A model generated the notes under the pieces. The model did not search any database. It saw nothing but the letters and a program-made list of their open reading frames with translations, and was not told the DNA's origin. Source: CAZHNW01 sp942491575 (lineage in GTDB: Bacteria; Spirochaetota; UBA4802; UBA5550). Taken from it: 64,000 nucleotides of DNA. Location: NCBI GenBank assembly GCA_942491575.1, contig CALOBT010000031.1, positions 682,001 to 746,000 of the forward strand, in the 5' to 3' direction. The first letter of the stretch is position 1. Each line of letters starts with the position of its first letter. Both the position numbers and the translations under genes were made by a program. Positions 1 through 8,550 of this stretch are shown piece by piece.

Positions 1-577
1 TCTCAAAAAGTATGAAAAACAGCATCAGGGCGGCGGCTAGAAAATCGAGTTTTCCCAGGGGCTGGGTGTTGTACTGAAGGGCCACCAGGGCCGGAAGGGT
101 GAAGAGCAGTATTAGAATATTCTGGTACCCGGAAATGAAAAACAGGTTGAAGAGACTCCACTTCCAGCGGGGCTGGAATTCCTTTTTCTGACGCAGAACT
201 TCCCACCGATAGTCCTCTCTGCCGGTCCAGAATTTTAACCTGTAGGCGCCGTGACGGGAAAAATTATAGGTGAGGCGCAATCCCCAGATAGTCACCAGTA
301 TGGCCATAATCAGCAGGCGAGGCGAGTAGTTCCCGAAAGAGGCAAAAATCCAGACATAAGCAATGGGTAGAAGACTCCATATCTTATCCACCTGGCTGGT
401 GTTGTCCGTAACTTCCCCCAGAATAAAACAGAACGCCACTGCAATAGTTGTAATTGTGACCACCAGGTAGAGTGCCCTGATTTCCAGGGGGCCTAATCCG
501 GTACCGAAAAAGTAACTGGTTACGGGGAGTACCAGGAGGGTTACAATGAGTAAAATTGCCGTGGAAACTATTTTCAT
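1..577 (-). CDS. DUF1295 family integral membrane protein, 3' end beyond window
   Basis: Read on the minus strand from ATG at 577; the frame stays open to base 1, so 192 residues are seen and the C-terminus is missing. The protein opens with hydrophobic helices, then shows NTSQVDKIWS, WGLRLTYNFSR and GREDYRWEVLR, the signature stretches of DUF1295 proteins, which are related to the steroid 5-alpha-reductase C-terminal domain. Members are inner-membrane proteins thought to be NADPH-dependent reductases of lipid-like substrates; the substrate here is unknown. A weak GGAAG lies upstream. The gene is divergent from the 5'-nucleotidase gene, and a long A/T-rich palindrome lies between them. Confidence 0.85.
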   Translation of the reverse strand, partial: MKIVSTAILLIVTLLVLPVTSYFFGTGLGPLEIRALYLVVTITTIAVAFCFILGEVTDNTSQVDKIWSLLPIAYVWIFASFGNYSPRLLIMAILVTIWGLRLTYNFSRHGAYRLKFWTGREDYRWEVLRQKKEFQPRWKWSLFNLFFISGYQNILILLFTLPALVALQYNTQPLGKLDFLAAALMLFFILFE

Positions 578-636
578 AATTTGATTACCATCTTCCTTGA
601 ATAATTAAAAATTTTTTCATAATTACTGAGGTTTGT

Positions 637-668
637 CAATTTTTAATTACCTGGTTAATTAAAAATTG
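637..668. promoter_or_regulatory. 13-bp perfect inverted repeat between divergent genes
   Basis: CAATTTTTAATTA (637-649) is mirrored exactly by TAATTAAAAATTG (656-668) around a 6-base centre. It lies between the start of the DUF1295 gene (577, minus) and the 5'-nucleotidase gene (834, plus). The position and the lack of G/C suggest a repressor operator rather than a terminator. No regulator gene is adjacent, so the binding protein is unknown. Confidence 0.4.
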
Positions 669-833
669 TTTACAGTCAGAACGGTTTAATTTGTGTTCGG
701 GGGGGGGAAGTAAAGGCGAAAAATTTCTTGCATGTCAATGGGGGTTTTGCCATAGTCTCATTCTTGTATTATCCTGTTTGTCCGTTTGGGAAAAACAGGG
801 ATTTATTATAAACAGATTACTCCGGAGGAATAA

Positions 834-2780
834 ATGAAAATAAAAATATTATTGGCGGCGCTGATTTTTTGTATGCCAGCTGGCCTTTTGGCGGAAACAC
901 AGAAGTTTTCCATCATCCATACCAATGACCTGCACTCTCACCTGCTCGGTTTCTCTCCCAATATTGATTATACGCCGGAAAGGGTCAACGATGATAAAAC
1001 CCTTGGGGGTTGGGCCCGAATTGCAACTGTGATAAAGGAAACCAGAAAAGAGAAAACAGATCCCGTCCTCGTTCTCGATGCAGGGGATTTTCTTATGGGC
1101 TCACTCTTCCACATGGTGGCCCGGGACTACGCCTTTGAATTGAGGCTTATGAAGGACATGGGGTATGACGCGGTCACCCTCGGGAATCATGAATTTGACC
1201 TGATGCCCAGGGGGCTTGCGCGCATTCTCGAATCAGGGAATAAGCAGGGGGGCATCCCCCGGGTGGTCTCTTCAAACCTGATTTTCAGCAGCGAAAGTAA
1301 AAAGGATGATACACTTGAAGCGGCTTATAAAAAGGGACTGGCCAGTCCATACTGCGTAATTGAAAAAAATGGCATTACCTTCGGGTTCTTCGGCCTTATC
1401 GGCCATGACGCCGCGGAGGTATCCCCCTTTGCCTCTCCCGTCAAGTTTGCCGATCCCGTTGAAACGGCGCGTAAAATGGTGACAATCCTCCGTGATAAAG
1501 AGAAGGTGGATGTAATAATATGCCTCTCTCACAGCGGTCTCTGGGAAGATGAAGATAAATCAGAGGATGAAATAATCGCCCGTGAAGTTCAGGGCATTAA
1601 TGTTATTGTCAGCGGTCATACCCACACAAAGCAGGAAAAGCCCATCATTGTGAACAATACCATCATCACACAGGCCTGGGAGTACGGGAAGCAGGTGGGT
1701 ATTCTTGATGTGGAAGTTAACAGGGGACTGGTAAAGGTGGCGGGACACCGATTGGTGACAATTGATGATTCCATAAAGGGGGACCCCGCTATTAATGCCA
1801 GTATCCGTCAGAAACAGGGTGCCATCAACATGAAGGTGCTGAAGTATTACGGCCTCGGTTTTTATTCACCGGTGGCGGAGACGGACTTTCCCCTTGAGCT
1901 TGAAAATGCGGAATGCAACCTCGGTAACCTTATTGCAGATTCCATCAGGTATTATGGAAATAAATTTGTTTACGATCCCAAAAATCCTGAGTCAAAAATT
2001 GATATCGGTGTTATCAGCGGCGGTGTTATCAGGGATAATATCGAAGTGGGTAAAACAGGGAAAATTGCCGTATGCGATCTTTTCAGGACAATTCCCCTGG
2101 GTATCGGGATGGACGACACCATGGCCTATCCCCTGATTACCTTTAATATTTACGGATTCGAAATCAAAAGGGCCCTTGAGATTTTGACCAGCATCTACCC
2201 TATGAAGGGGAGCGATTATTTTCTTCAGATTTCCGGTCTCAAGTTTACCTATAATCCCAACAGGATGGTTTTCGACAGGGTAACGGAAATCTGGATGGGG
2301 GATGAAAAAACCGGATATAAAAAACTTGATTACTCCGCGGACAATAAAAAACTGTATACCGCCTGTGCTGATATCTATAATGCCACCTTCCTGAAGGTTG
2401 TCGGAGACTTCACCATGGATATTCTGACAATTGTTCCAAAAGACGAAAAGGGGAATCCCGTCAATGACCTCGTGGCACGCAGGATCGATATTGATAAAAC
2501 AAAAGAGGGTATTCAGGAAGCTAAAGAATGGGTTGGTCTTCTGGAATATGTCAGAAGTTTTAAAGATACAGATGGTGATGGACTTCCAAATATGCCCGAC
2601 CTGTACAGGGGGAAGTTAGGTCGTACCGTTGCCGTTGCTTCGTGGAATCCCGTATCGATGCTTTCGCGGGGTACCTACGTGACATGGCTCAGTCTCCTGG
2701 CACTGGTTCTCGGTACGGCACTGGTTGTTTCCATCCTCCGTTTTTCAGTTAAGAAAGTAAAACAAATCAGGGGAAAGTAA
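834..2780 (+). CDS. Exported, membrane-anchored 5'-nucleotidase / metallophosphatase (UshA/YfkN type)
   Basis: A 648-residue protein with an N-terminal signal peptide (about 1-20). The calcineurin-like metal centre is visible: IIHTNDLHSH near residue 27, DAGDF near 82, LGNHEFD near 116 and SGHTHT near 259. The C-terminal 5'-nucleotidase domain follows (about 340-560). A DTDGDGLPN calcium-type loop lies near 580, and a C-terminal membrane helix (about 610-635) ends in a lysine-rich tail. It therefore probably stays anchored with its catalytic domains outside the cytoplasm, hydrolysing nucleotides or UDP-sugars for salvage. UshA itself has no such C-terminal anchor. GGAGGAATAA before the ATG supports this start. 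It appears monocistronic. Confidence 0.9.
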   Translation: MKIKILLAALIFCMPAGLLAETQKFSIIHTNDLHSHLLGFSPNIDYTPERVNDDKTLGGWARIATVIKETRKEKTDPVLVLDAGDFLMGSLFHMVARDYAFELRLMKDMGYDAVTLGNHEFDLMPRGLARILESGNKQGGIPRVVSSNLIFSSESKKDDTLEAAYKKGLASPYCVIEKNGITFGFFGLIGHDAAEVSPFASPVKFADPVETARKMVTILRDKEKVDVIICLSHSGLWEDEDKSEDEIIAREVQGINVIVSGHTHTKQEKPIIVNNTIITQAWEYGKQVGILDVEVNRGLVKVAGHRLVTIDDSIKGDPAINASIRQKQGAINMKVLKYYGLGFYSPVAETDFPLELENAECNLGNLIADSIRYYGNKFVYDPKNPESKIDIGVISGGVIRDNIEVGKTGKIAVCDLFRTIPLGIGMDDTMAYPLITFNIYGFEIKRALEILTSIYPMKGSDYFLQISGLKFTYNPNRMVFDRVTEIWMGDEKTGYKKLDYSADNKKLYTACADIYNATFLKVVGDFTMDILTIVPKDEKGNPVNDLVARRIDIDKTKEGIQEAKEWVGLLEYVRSFKDTDGDGLPNMPDLYRGKLGRTVAVASWNPVSMLSRGTYVTWLSLLALVLGTALVVSILRFSVKKVKQIRGK

Positions 2781-2865
2781 GAGGAGTTTTTCCATTGAGG
2801 GGCATAAATTTTTATTGAATCATTATTTCGATGATTTGAAATAAACTGCCCCGGAGAGATTGAGG

Positions 2866-2907
2866 AGTGGCCGGAACTGACAGAAAAATTTGTCATGCCC
2901 GGCCACT
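2866..2907. terminator. Two-part stem-loop downstream of the 5'-nucleotidase gene
   Basis: Outer arms AGTGGCCGG (2866-2874) and CCGGCCACT (2899-2907) are perfectly complementary. They enclose a second pair, TGACA (2878-2882) and TGTCA (2891-2895). It lies between two convergent genes and is a plausible bidirectional terminator, although no strong T-run follows. Confidence 0.5.
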
Positions 2908-2940
2908 GAATATTATTGCAGATTTAAGTCCGTAAATTTT

Positions 2941-3492
2941 CTACTTGTTTTCTTCCTTCATTATATATCTGAAAAGACAGTGATCCTTCCCCGTGTCGTG
3001 GCGTGTATCCAGAAGCAGTTTCACGTCAGGATTGTATCCATCGAGGATCGCATAGTCGGCATACTTACAGTATAGTTTTGAATATTCCTGGAGTCCCCAT
3101 TCCTTTGCGGCATTGTTAAATGAACAGCCTGTAACCGGCGCGTGGAGATCATTATTCTTTACCTTCGGCTTTACAGGAAAATTGCTTCCGTCAATGTCGG
3201 TATAGATTAGCCAGTTTTTGAAGGAGAGTGGCTTGTTAAGGGACTTTACCCTTTCTGCAATGCGTTTTCCCCGTTCACGTCCAAAGTACTCAACGGCTTC
3301 CTTTATGAGGGCTTCCCCCTCTTCGGGACCGAGTTTTTTGATGATAAATTTACACATCACCGCAAAGAGCTGCGCCGTAAGGCCGAATCCCGGTGTATGA
3401 TATTTTTTCCCGATAACAAATCTTCTTGCAAGAACATCCTTCAGGTACCAGATGCTCATCCCTTTTTTCTTTTCATGCTGCAGGTCATTCAT
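2941..3492 (-). CDS. L-2-amino-thiazoline-4-carboxylate (ATC) hydrolase family protein
   Basis: A 183-residue soluble protein. The helical GPEEGEALIKEAVEYFGRERGKR-type stretch (about 54-76), the conserved cysteine in VTGCSFNNAA, LYCKYADYAILDGYNPD and the C-terminal CLFRY strand match the ATC-hydrolase family, whose founder opens a thiazoline ring on the way to L-cysteine. Most family members are biochemically uncharacterised, so the substrate is inference. It starts at ATG 3492 behind AGAGG. It lies 46 bp downstream of a TetR regulator on the same strand, and this pair is divergent from a cysteine desulfidase gene, which fits a cysteine or thiazoline catabolic group. Confidence 0.75.
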   Translation of the reverse strand: MNDLQHEKKKGMSIWYLKDVLARRFVIGKKYHTPGFGLTAQLFAVMCKFIIKKLGPEEGEALIKEAVEYFGRERGKRIAERVKSLNKPLSFKNWLIYTDIDGSNFPVKPKVKNNDLHAPVTGCSFNNAAKEWGLQEYSKLYCKYADYAILDGYNPDVKLLLDTRHDTGKDHCLFRYIMKEENK

Positions 3493-3538
3493 AGTTTACC
3501 TCTCTTTGTATCATATGGTTCTCTCCAGCAGGTGAGAA

Positions 3539-4153
3539 TTATCTGCTGATGGAGTTTAAAAACATTTCAGTAAAGGCATTGAGGATTGCCTTTTCATCGA
3601 CTTCCCCCCTGTTCTTGATGAGGTGACGGAAGACCACACGGAGCTGCAGGTTGATGATTGTTGCGGTAGATTCAGGATCTGTCACCAGAACCTGATCGCT
3701 GAAATGATTGAGGAGTTTCAGTATCAGTTCATCCTCAGCCATTTCCTGCCGTGCATCAATTTCAGCGGCCCTTTCATCTACCAGGACAAATCTTTCCAGT
3801 TCCCTGCTCAGGTTTGCGTTTATGCGGTTAATCTCATAGAGTGCGGGGATTGCCCACTTGATCGTGGCGCCAAGGTCGTCTTCTTCCCGGAGGATTCTGT
3901 CTATGCTTTCCTTTGCGAATTCATATATTTTACGGCGGTACTGTTCAAGGATTATCAGAAAAATTTCCCATTTGTCCTTGAAGTGTGTGTATATGCTTCC
4001 CACGGATATCTCCGCTTCCTTTGCGATCATATTTGTGTTGGTGGCATCGAAACCGTACTGGGCGAAAAGCTCTTCCGCGGTCCGGATAATTTTTTGTCTC
4101 GTCTCCAGGGAGCGTTTTTGTATTTTCTTCTTAGGTTCTGTCATGGTAATCAT
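3539..4153 (-). CDS. TetR/AcrR family transcriptional regulator
   Basis: A 204-residue protein. The N-terminal helix-turn-helix is clear: TRQKIIRTAEELFAQYGFDA, then IAKEAEISVGSIYTHFKDKWE. A roughly 140-residue all-helical ligand-binding domain follows. ATG at 4153 or the in-frame ATG at 4144 could be the start; neither has a strong ribosome site. It probably controls itself, the ATC-hydrolase-like gene immediately downstream and perhaps the divergent desulfidase gene. The effector cannot be read from sequence. Confidence 0.92.
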   Translation of the reverse strand: MITMTEPKKKIQKRSLETRQKIIRTAEELFAQYGFDATNTNMIAKEAEISVGSIYTHFKDKWEIFLIILEQYRRKIYEFAKESIDRILREEDDLGATIKWAIPALYEINRINANLSRELERFVLVDERAAEIDARQEMAEDELILKLLNHFSDQVLVTDPESTATIINLQLRVVFRHLIKNRGEVDEKAILNAFTEMFLNSISR

Positions 4154-4316
4154 TCTTTGAGGATGTATAATATTTTTTGCCGTCTCTCTGGTGGCAGAAT
4201 AATTATTTGAGGGGAAATGTCAATAAATAAATGAAACTGAGCTCAGATTCAGTTTTTGTAATTGACAGGGGAACATTCTCCGGGGAGGGTAACATATTCT
4301 TCCGGAGGTGGACGAG

Positions 4317-5633
4317 ATGACATACTCGATAAAGGATATTCTGAAAATTGAAGTGGCACCGGCACTGGGCTGTACCGAACCTGCAGCTGTTGCCCTCTGT
4401 GCCGCAGCTGCGGCACACCTTCTGTACGACAAAGATTTTACCGAAATCGAGGTTTCGGTGGACTCCAATATATTCAAGAACGGGATGGCGGTTTCCATTC
4501 CCGGTGCCGGCGGAGACAAGGGGATTGCCCTTGCGGCGGCCCTGGGGGCCTTCGGGGGTGATGCCTCCCTGAAGCTCGAGGTTCTCGATCCCGTAGATGA
4601 CGGGATAGCCGAGGCGGCACGAAAATTTATCCTGGAGGAGAAGCTGAAGCTGAATCTCCTGAAGGAGAAGGATCATCTCTACATCCTCGTGAAGGTCACC
4701 GCAGGTGATGATGTTGCGGAGGCTGTAATCGAAGAACTCCATGATTCAATCACTTCCCTCAAGATTAATGGAAAGGAAGTTAAAGGAAATCGACTCATGG
4801 CCACGGGAAGCAGTAAAAAGGATCATCTCCGTGAAGTGGAGGAGTGGCTTGGGGGACGAACATTGATTGAACTTGTGGCCCTCCTGGATGAGCTTGACGA
4901 AGATGATTTTTCCTTCCTTGAAGAGGGAATTCAGTACAATATGAAGCTTGCGGAGTATGGCCTCAGGTTCGGCCCCGGACTCGGTATCGGGAAGACCTAT
5001 GAACGCCTTGTTGTTGAAGGGATACTTAAGAAGGATATGACACTTCAGGCAAAAATATTAACCTCCGCCGCCTCGGATGCCCGGATGTCCGGGGTTAAAC
5101 TTCCTGCCATGAGCTCCGCAGGAAGCGGGAACCACGGACTTACCGCGCTGCTTCCCATCTGGGCGGTGAAGGATTATCTCTCCGGGGTGGAAAGGGAGCA
5201 GGTACTCAAGGCCCTGGCTCTGAGCCATATAATTACCGCCAGCATCAAGGCCCATACGGGGCGCCTCTCCGCGGTGTGCGGATGTTCCGTCGCAGCCGGT
5301 GCCGGCGCCGCCGGTGGAGTAGCCTACATGATGGGGGGCACTGTCGGGCACATCTCCTCCGCCATTAAAAATCTCATCAGTGACCTCGCTGGTGTAATCT
5401 GCGATGGCGCAAAGGACAGCTGTTCACTGAAGCTCTCCACCGCTGCGGGTACGGCGATACAGTCGGCGCTTTTTTCTCTGCATGGAATTGACGTGAAGGC
5501 CACTGACGGGATTATTGCGGATTCAACGGAGGCGACCATTCGGAATGTAGGGGAGTTGAGTGTCAGGGGTATGATCGAAACGGACAGGACAATTCTTGAT
5601 ATAATGGTTGAGAAAAATTTTAATCATGCATGA
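4317..5633 (+). CDS. L-cysteine desulfidase / UPF0597 family (CyuA/YhaM-like)
   Basis: A 438-residue protein. GCTEPAAVAL near the N-terminus, VCGCSVAAGAGAAGG near 320 and ICDGAKDSCSLK near 363 give the conserved cysteines of the Fe-S desulfidase/serine-dehydratase-like family. Characterised members convert L-cysteine to pyruvate, ammonia and sulfide in the cytoplasm. I chose ATG 4317 because GGAGG (4304-4308) lies 8 bases upstream; a GTG at 4308 would overlap that site. It is divergent from a TetR and ATC-hydrolase pair, whose product may be cysteine. A strong hairpin terminator follows. Confidence 0.85.
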   Translation: MTYSIKDILKIEVAPALGCTEPAAVALCAAAAAHLLYDKDFTEIEVSVDSNIFKNGMAVSIPGAGGDKGIALAAALGAFGGDASLKLEVLDPVDDGIAEAARKFILEEKLKLNLLKEKDHLYILVKVTAGDDVAEAVIEELHDSITSLKINGKEVKGNRLMATGSSKKDHLREVEEWLGGRTLIELVALLDELDEDDFSFLEEGIQYNMKLAEYGLRFGPGLGIGKTYERLVVEGILKKDMTLQAKILTSAASDARMSGVKLPAMSSAGSGNHGLTALLPIWAVKDYLSGVEREQVLKALALSHIITASIKAHTGRLSAVCGCSVAAGAGAAGGVAYMMGGTVGHISSAIKNLISDLAGVICDGAKDSCSLKLSTAAGTAIQSALFSLHGIDVKATDGIIADSTEATIRNVGELSVRGMIETDRTILDIMVEKNFNHA

Positions 5634-5641
5634 TCTTTTGG

Positions 5642-5674
5642 CCCCCGAAAGAATGTGAAGATTCCTTTCGGGGG
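5642..5674. terminator. Hairpin terminator between convergent cysteine desulfidase and nadE genes
   Basis: CCCCCGAAAG (5642-5651) pairs perfectly with CTTTCGGGGG (5665-5674), just after the desulfidase stop and just before the nadE stop on the other strand. It probably serves both genes. Confidence 0.7.
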
Positions 5675-5700
5675 GGGGGAAGTTTTAAAAGTGGAGTTTG

Positions 5701-7344
5701 TCACGGAACAAACCTCTGGGCAATGGGGATTCTTCTTCCCGTGCCGAAGGCCTTTGATGTTACCTTGAGTCCCGGTGCAGCCTGTCGCCGTTTATACTCG
5801 TTGAGATTCACCGTCCGCAGAATTGATTTCGTCAGCTCACGGTTGTACCCCGCGGTAACAATTTCATCCACTGATTTCTGTTCTTCGATATAGAGCTGCA
5901 GAATCCCATCGAGAATATCATAGGGGGGAAGTGAATCGGAATCCTTCTGGTCTTCCCGCAGTTCAGCGGAGGGGGGTTTGTCTATGGTGTTGACCGGTAT
6001 AATAATTCTCTCTTTGTTCATGTGACGGGAGAGGTCATAGACCAGTGTCTTCGGTAAATCCGAAATGACCGCAAGGCCGCCGTTCATGTCTCCGTAGAGG
6101 GTGCAGTATCCCATGGCAAACTCAGACTTGTTTCCCGTAGTCAAAAGGAGTCGCCCGGTTTTATTGCTGAGGGCCATTAGTAGAGTGCCGCGGATTCGAG
6201 CCTGGATGTTTTCCTCGGTGACGCCTTCAAGGGGGCCTTCAAGAAGCGGCTCCAGGGACGAGTCAAATTCATCAAAGAGCCCCTTGATGGGGATGGTGGA
6301 TATTCCGATGCCGAGATTTTTTGCAAGCTCATAGGAGTCATCGACGCTTCCCTGGGAGGAGTACATTGAGGGCATGGTAATGCCGATGACCTGTTCCGGT
6401 CCCAGGGCCTCCACGGCGAGGGCGCATGTGAGGGCAGAGTCTATGCCACCGGAGAGTCCCAGGAGGACTTCCTTAAATCCACACTTCTGCACGTAGTCTT
6501 TTATCCCCAAAACCAGTGCCCTGCGGATTTCCTCCAGTTCATCATATTCAGGCCGGAAGTGATTTTTCTGTTTCATGTCGACGAGGGTGAGCCCCTCCGT
6601 GAAGCCATCTCCATGACAGAGAAGGCTTCCTTCCTTGTCGATGACGAGGCTGTTGCCGTCAAATATCAGGCTGTCGTTGCCCCCAACCTGGTTTACGTAA
6701 ACAATGCCGACGCCATGATGACGGGCGGTTCTTTGAAGCATCTCAGTTCGGGTTTTGTTTTTCCCCTTAACAAATGGAGAGGCGGAGAGGTTGACCACCA
6801 GTTCCACTGACTTCCCCACGAGAACCTCAACAGGGTCTATCGGGTAGGAAACGTTTTCCATCAGCTTCCCTTCAGAGCTGTCAAGGGCGTTCCATATATC
6901 TTCGCAGATGGTGATGCCGATATTGACATCTTGAAATGAGATTACCTTATGTTCCCGCGCCGGTGTGAAGTATCGGAGCTCGTCGAACACATCGTACTGG
7001 GGCAGCAGGGTCTTGTGGTGTTTCGAAATAATTTTTCCGTCGTTTATGAAGGCTGCGCTGTTGAACAGCATTGGGGGATTTTTCCGGTCGTAGTCAACGA
7101 AACCGCATATGACGCCGATCCCTGAAGTAACCGCGGCAATCTTCTCAAGGGATTCCAGGTTGTCATCGATGAGTTTACGGTTGTTGACCAGGTCCATGGG
7201 GGGATAACCGATGGTGCTCATTTCCGGGAACACCACCAGGTCAACTCCAGCTTCCCGGGCCCTTTCGATGTATGAGATTATTTTATCACGGTTTCCCGCA
7301 ACGTCGGCAATAATGGGATTAGTCTGTGCGAGTGCAATTTTCAT
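5701..7344 (-). CDS. nadE: Glutamine-dependent NAD+ synthetase
   Basis: A 547-residue two-domain enzyme of usual length. The N-terminal nitrilase-type glutaminase domain (about 1-260) shows its Glu, Lys and Cys triad in VVFPEMSTIGYPP, HHKTLLPQYDVF and ITICEDIW. The C-terminal ATP-pyrophosphatase domain (about 280-547) carries GLSGGIDSALT, TTGNKSEFAMGY and YGDMNGGLAVI. It amidates nicotinic-acid adenine dinucleotide to NAD+ with ammonia channelled from glutamine, the last step of NAD synthesis in the cytoplasm. It is transcribed alone and converges with the cysteine desulfidase gene. Confidence 0.97.
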   Translation of the reverse strand: MKIALAQTNPIIADVAGNRDKIISYIERAREAGVDLVVFPEMSTIGYPPMDLVNNRKLIDDNLESLEKIAAVTSGIGVICGFVDYDRKNPPMLFNSAAFINDGKIISKHHKTLLPQYDVFDELRYFTPAREHKVISFQDVNIGITICEDIWNALDSSEGKLMENVSYPIDPVEVLVGKSVELVVNLSASPFVKGKNKTRTEMLQRTARHHGVGIVYVNQVGGNDSLIFDGNSLVIDKEGSLLCHGDGFTEGLTLVDMKQKNHFRPEYDELEEIRRALVLGIKDYVQKCGFKEVLLGLSGGIDSALTCALAVEALGPEQVIGITMPSMYSSQGSVDDSYELAKNLGIGISTIPIKGLFDEFDSSLEPLLEGPLEGVTEENIQARIRGTLLMALSNKTGRLLLTTGNKSEFAMGYCTLYGDMNGGLAVISDLPKTLVYDLSRHMNKERIIIPVNTIDKPPSAELREDQKDSDSLPPYDILDGILQLYIEEQKSVDEIVTAGYNRELTKSILRTVNLNEYKRRQAAPGLKVTSKAFGTGRRIPIAQRFVP

Positions 7345-7650
7345 TTTTAAAATCCTGAAATTTTTCCTTTTTCACTCCATAATGAAGTGAAGTTCAGCAG
7401 AAGATCAACCGGTTTTTTCCGGTCAACCGGGATGTTAGATGAAAAGAATAATATTGGACGGCATGGTGTCAAATGCCTTTTAAATCACATTCCTTTATGA
7501 GAGGAAAATTAGTGTATAACCGGGATATTTATATATAAAAATAAAAATCTTGTTGTAATTTACATGATTTCTTTTAATAATTAATTGGAATTATGTTTTT
7601 TAATCGCAACTATTTTTTGGATTCAAATAATTTTTGAGGACGCTTCCACT
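7345..7650. other. Intergenic region between nadE and the Cache-domain gene
   Basis: About 300 bases without a gene, AT-rich in its second half, between divergent starts. A possible but weak promoter for the downstream gene is TTGTAA (7553-7558) with TAATAA-like bases about 17 further on. I see no palindrome with operator-like symmetry and no small reading frame with a ribosome site. Confidence 0.35.
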
Positions 7651-8547
7651 ATGGGTTATTTCAAAAAACCGTTACACCACAGGGTAATAATTTTTTTCCT
7701 TTCATTATGCCTTTTTCTTTCTTTTACCGCCAGTCTTTCTACGGAACCTGTATACACCTATCGCCGAACAAAGCGGGTTGTATCCATGCTTGAAAATGCC
7801 GTAAAAGAAATTGAAAAGAAGGGGAGAAAGGCCTTTCCTCAGTTCAGGGTGAAAGGAAGTGAATGGTACCAGGGGGAGATGTATCTTTTTATATATACCA
7901 TGAAGGGAGTGAATATATTTCACCCGGTACAGAAGCATCTGGAAGGCAAAAATCTTTATGACCTGAAGGATATAAAGGGAAGGCCCCTGATTCAGCACCT
8001 GATTCAAAAGGCCGCCAAGGGTGGAGGCTGGGTCCATTACATGTGGACACGCCCGGGAGAGTTTATTCCAACATGGAAGAGCGGTTATGTTAAAAAAGCC
8101 GTGATGCCCTCCGGTGAAAAATACTTTGTCGGTACCGGAGTCTATAATATTCGCACGGAAAAACAGTTTATTGTCGAGATGGTGGATGACGCCGTCGATC
8201 TGATACGTGAAAAAGGTAAAGAGGCATTTGCAGAGTTCAAGGATGATTCCAATCCCTATTCCTTCAGGGATTCATACATATTTGTATTTAAGGATGACGG
8301 TACTGCAGTGGTTGACCCCGCCTTTCCTTCCCTTGAAGGGAGGAGCCTTTTGAAATACAAGGTCATCTGCCAGATGATTGAGCGTATTAAGGGAAAGGAG
8401 TATGCCTGGGTTTCATACCTGAGGCCGAAACCGGGTGATGTTAAACCATCAAAAAAACTGGCTTATCTGCGTGCCGTTAAAATTGGTAATGTCCGGTACA
8501 TAGTTGGATCGGATTTTTTCCCTGCAAAACCACTTTGGATGAGGTAA
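7651..8547 (+). CDS. Exported protein of two tandem single-Cache sensor domains
   Basis: 298 residues from ATG 7651, chosen because GAGGA precedes it and the signal peptide (VIIFFLSLCLFLSFTASLS) then starts normally; an upstream ATG at 7585 would add a second hydrophobic stretch. After the signal, two similar blocks follow. Each has a helix ending in EKKGRKAFPQF or EKGKEAFAEF, then a 'YLFIYTMKGVNIFHP' or 'YIFVFKDDGTAVVDP' strand pair and a W(V/A)HY or WVSYL strand. These are sCache_2-like ligand-binding domains. No kinase, MCP or cyclase domain is attached. It lies 3 bp before an NCS2 permease gene, so it may be a periplasmic binding or sensing partner for nucleobase uptake (inference). Confidence 0.75.
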   Translation: MGYFKKPLHHRVIIFFLSLCLFLSFTASLSTEPVYTYRRTKRVVSMLENAVKEIEKKGRKAFPQFRVKGSEWYQGEMYLFIYTMKGVNIFHPVQKHLEGKNLYDLKDIKGRPLIQHLIQKAAKGGGWVHYMWTRPGEFIPTWKSGYVKKAVMPSGEKYFVGTGVYNIRTEKQFIVEMVDDAVDLIREKGKEAFAEFKDDSNPYSFRDSYIFVFKDDGTAVVDPAFPSLEGRSLLKYKVICQMIERIKGKEYAWVSYLRPKPGDVKPSKKLAYLRAVKIGNVRYIVGSDFFPAKPLWMR

Positions 8548-8550
8548 AAT

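Noticed and set aside
3623..4210. 195-residue open frame on the plus strand
   Set aside because: Fully antisense to the TetR gene, which has clear family motifs; no ribosome site and no recognisable domain.
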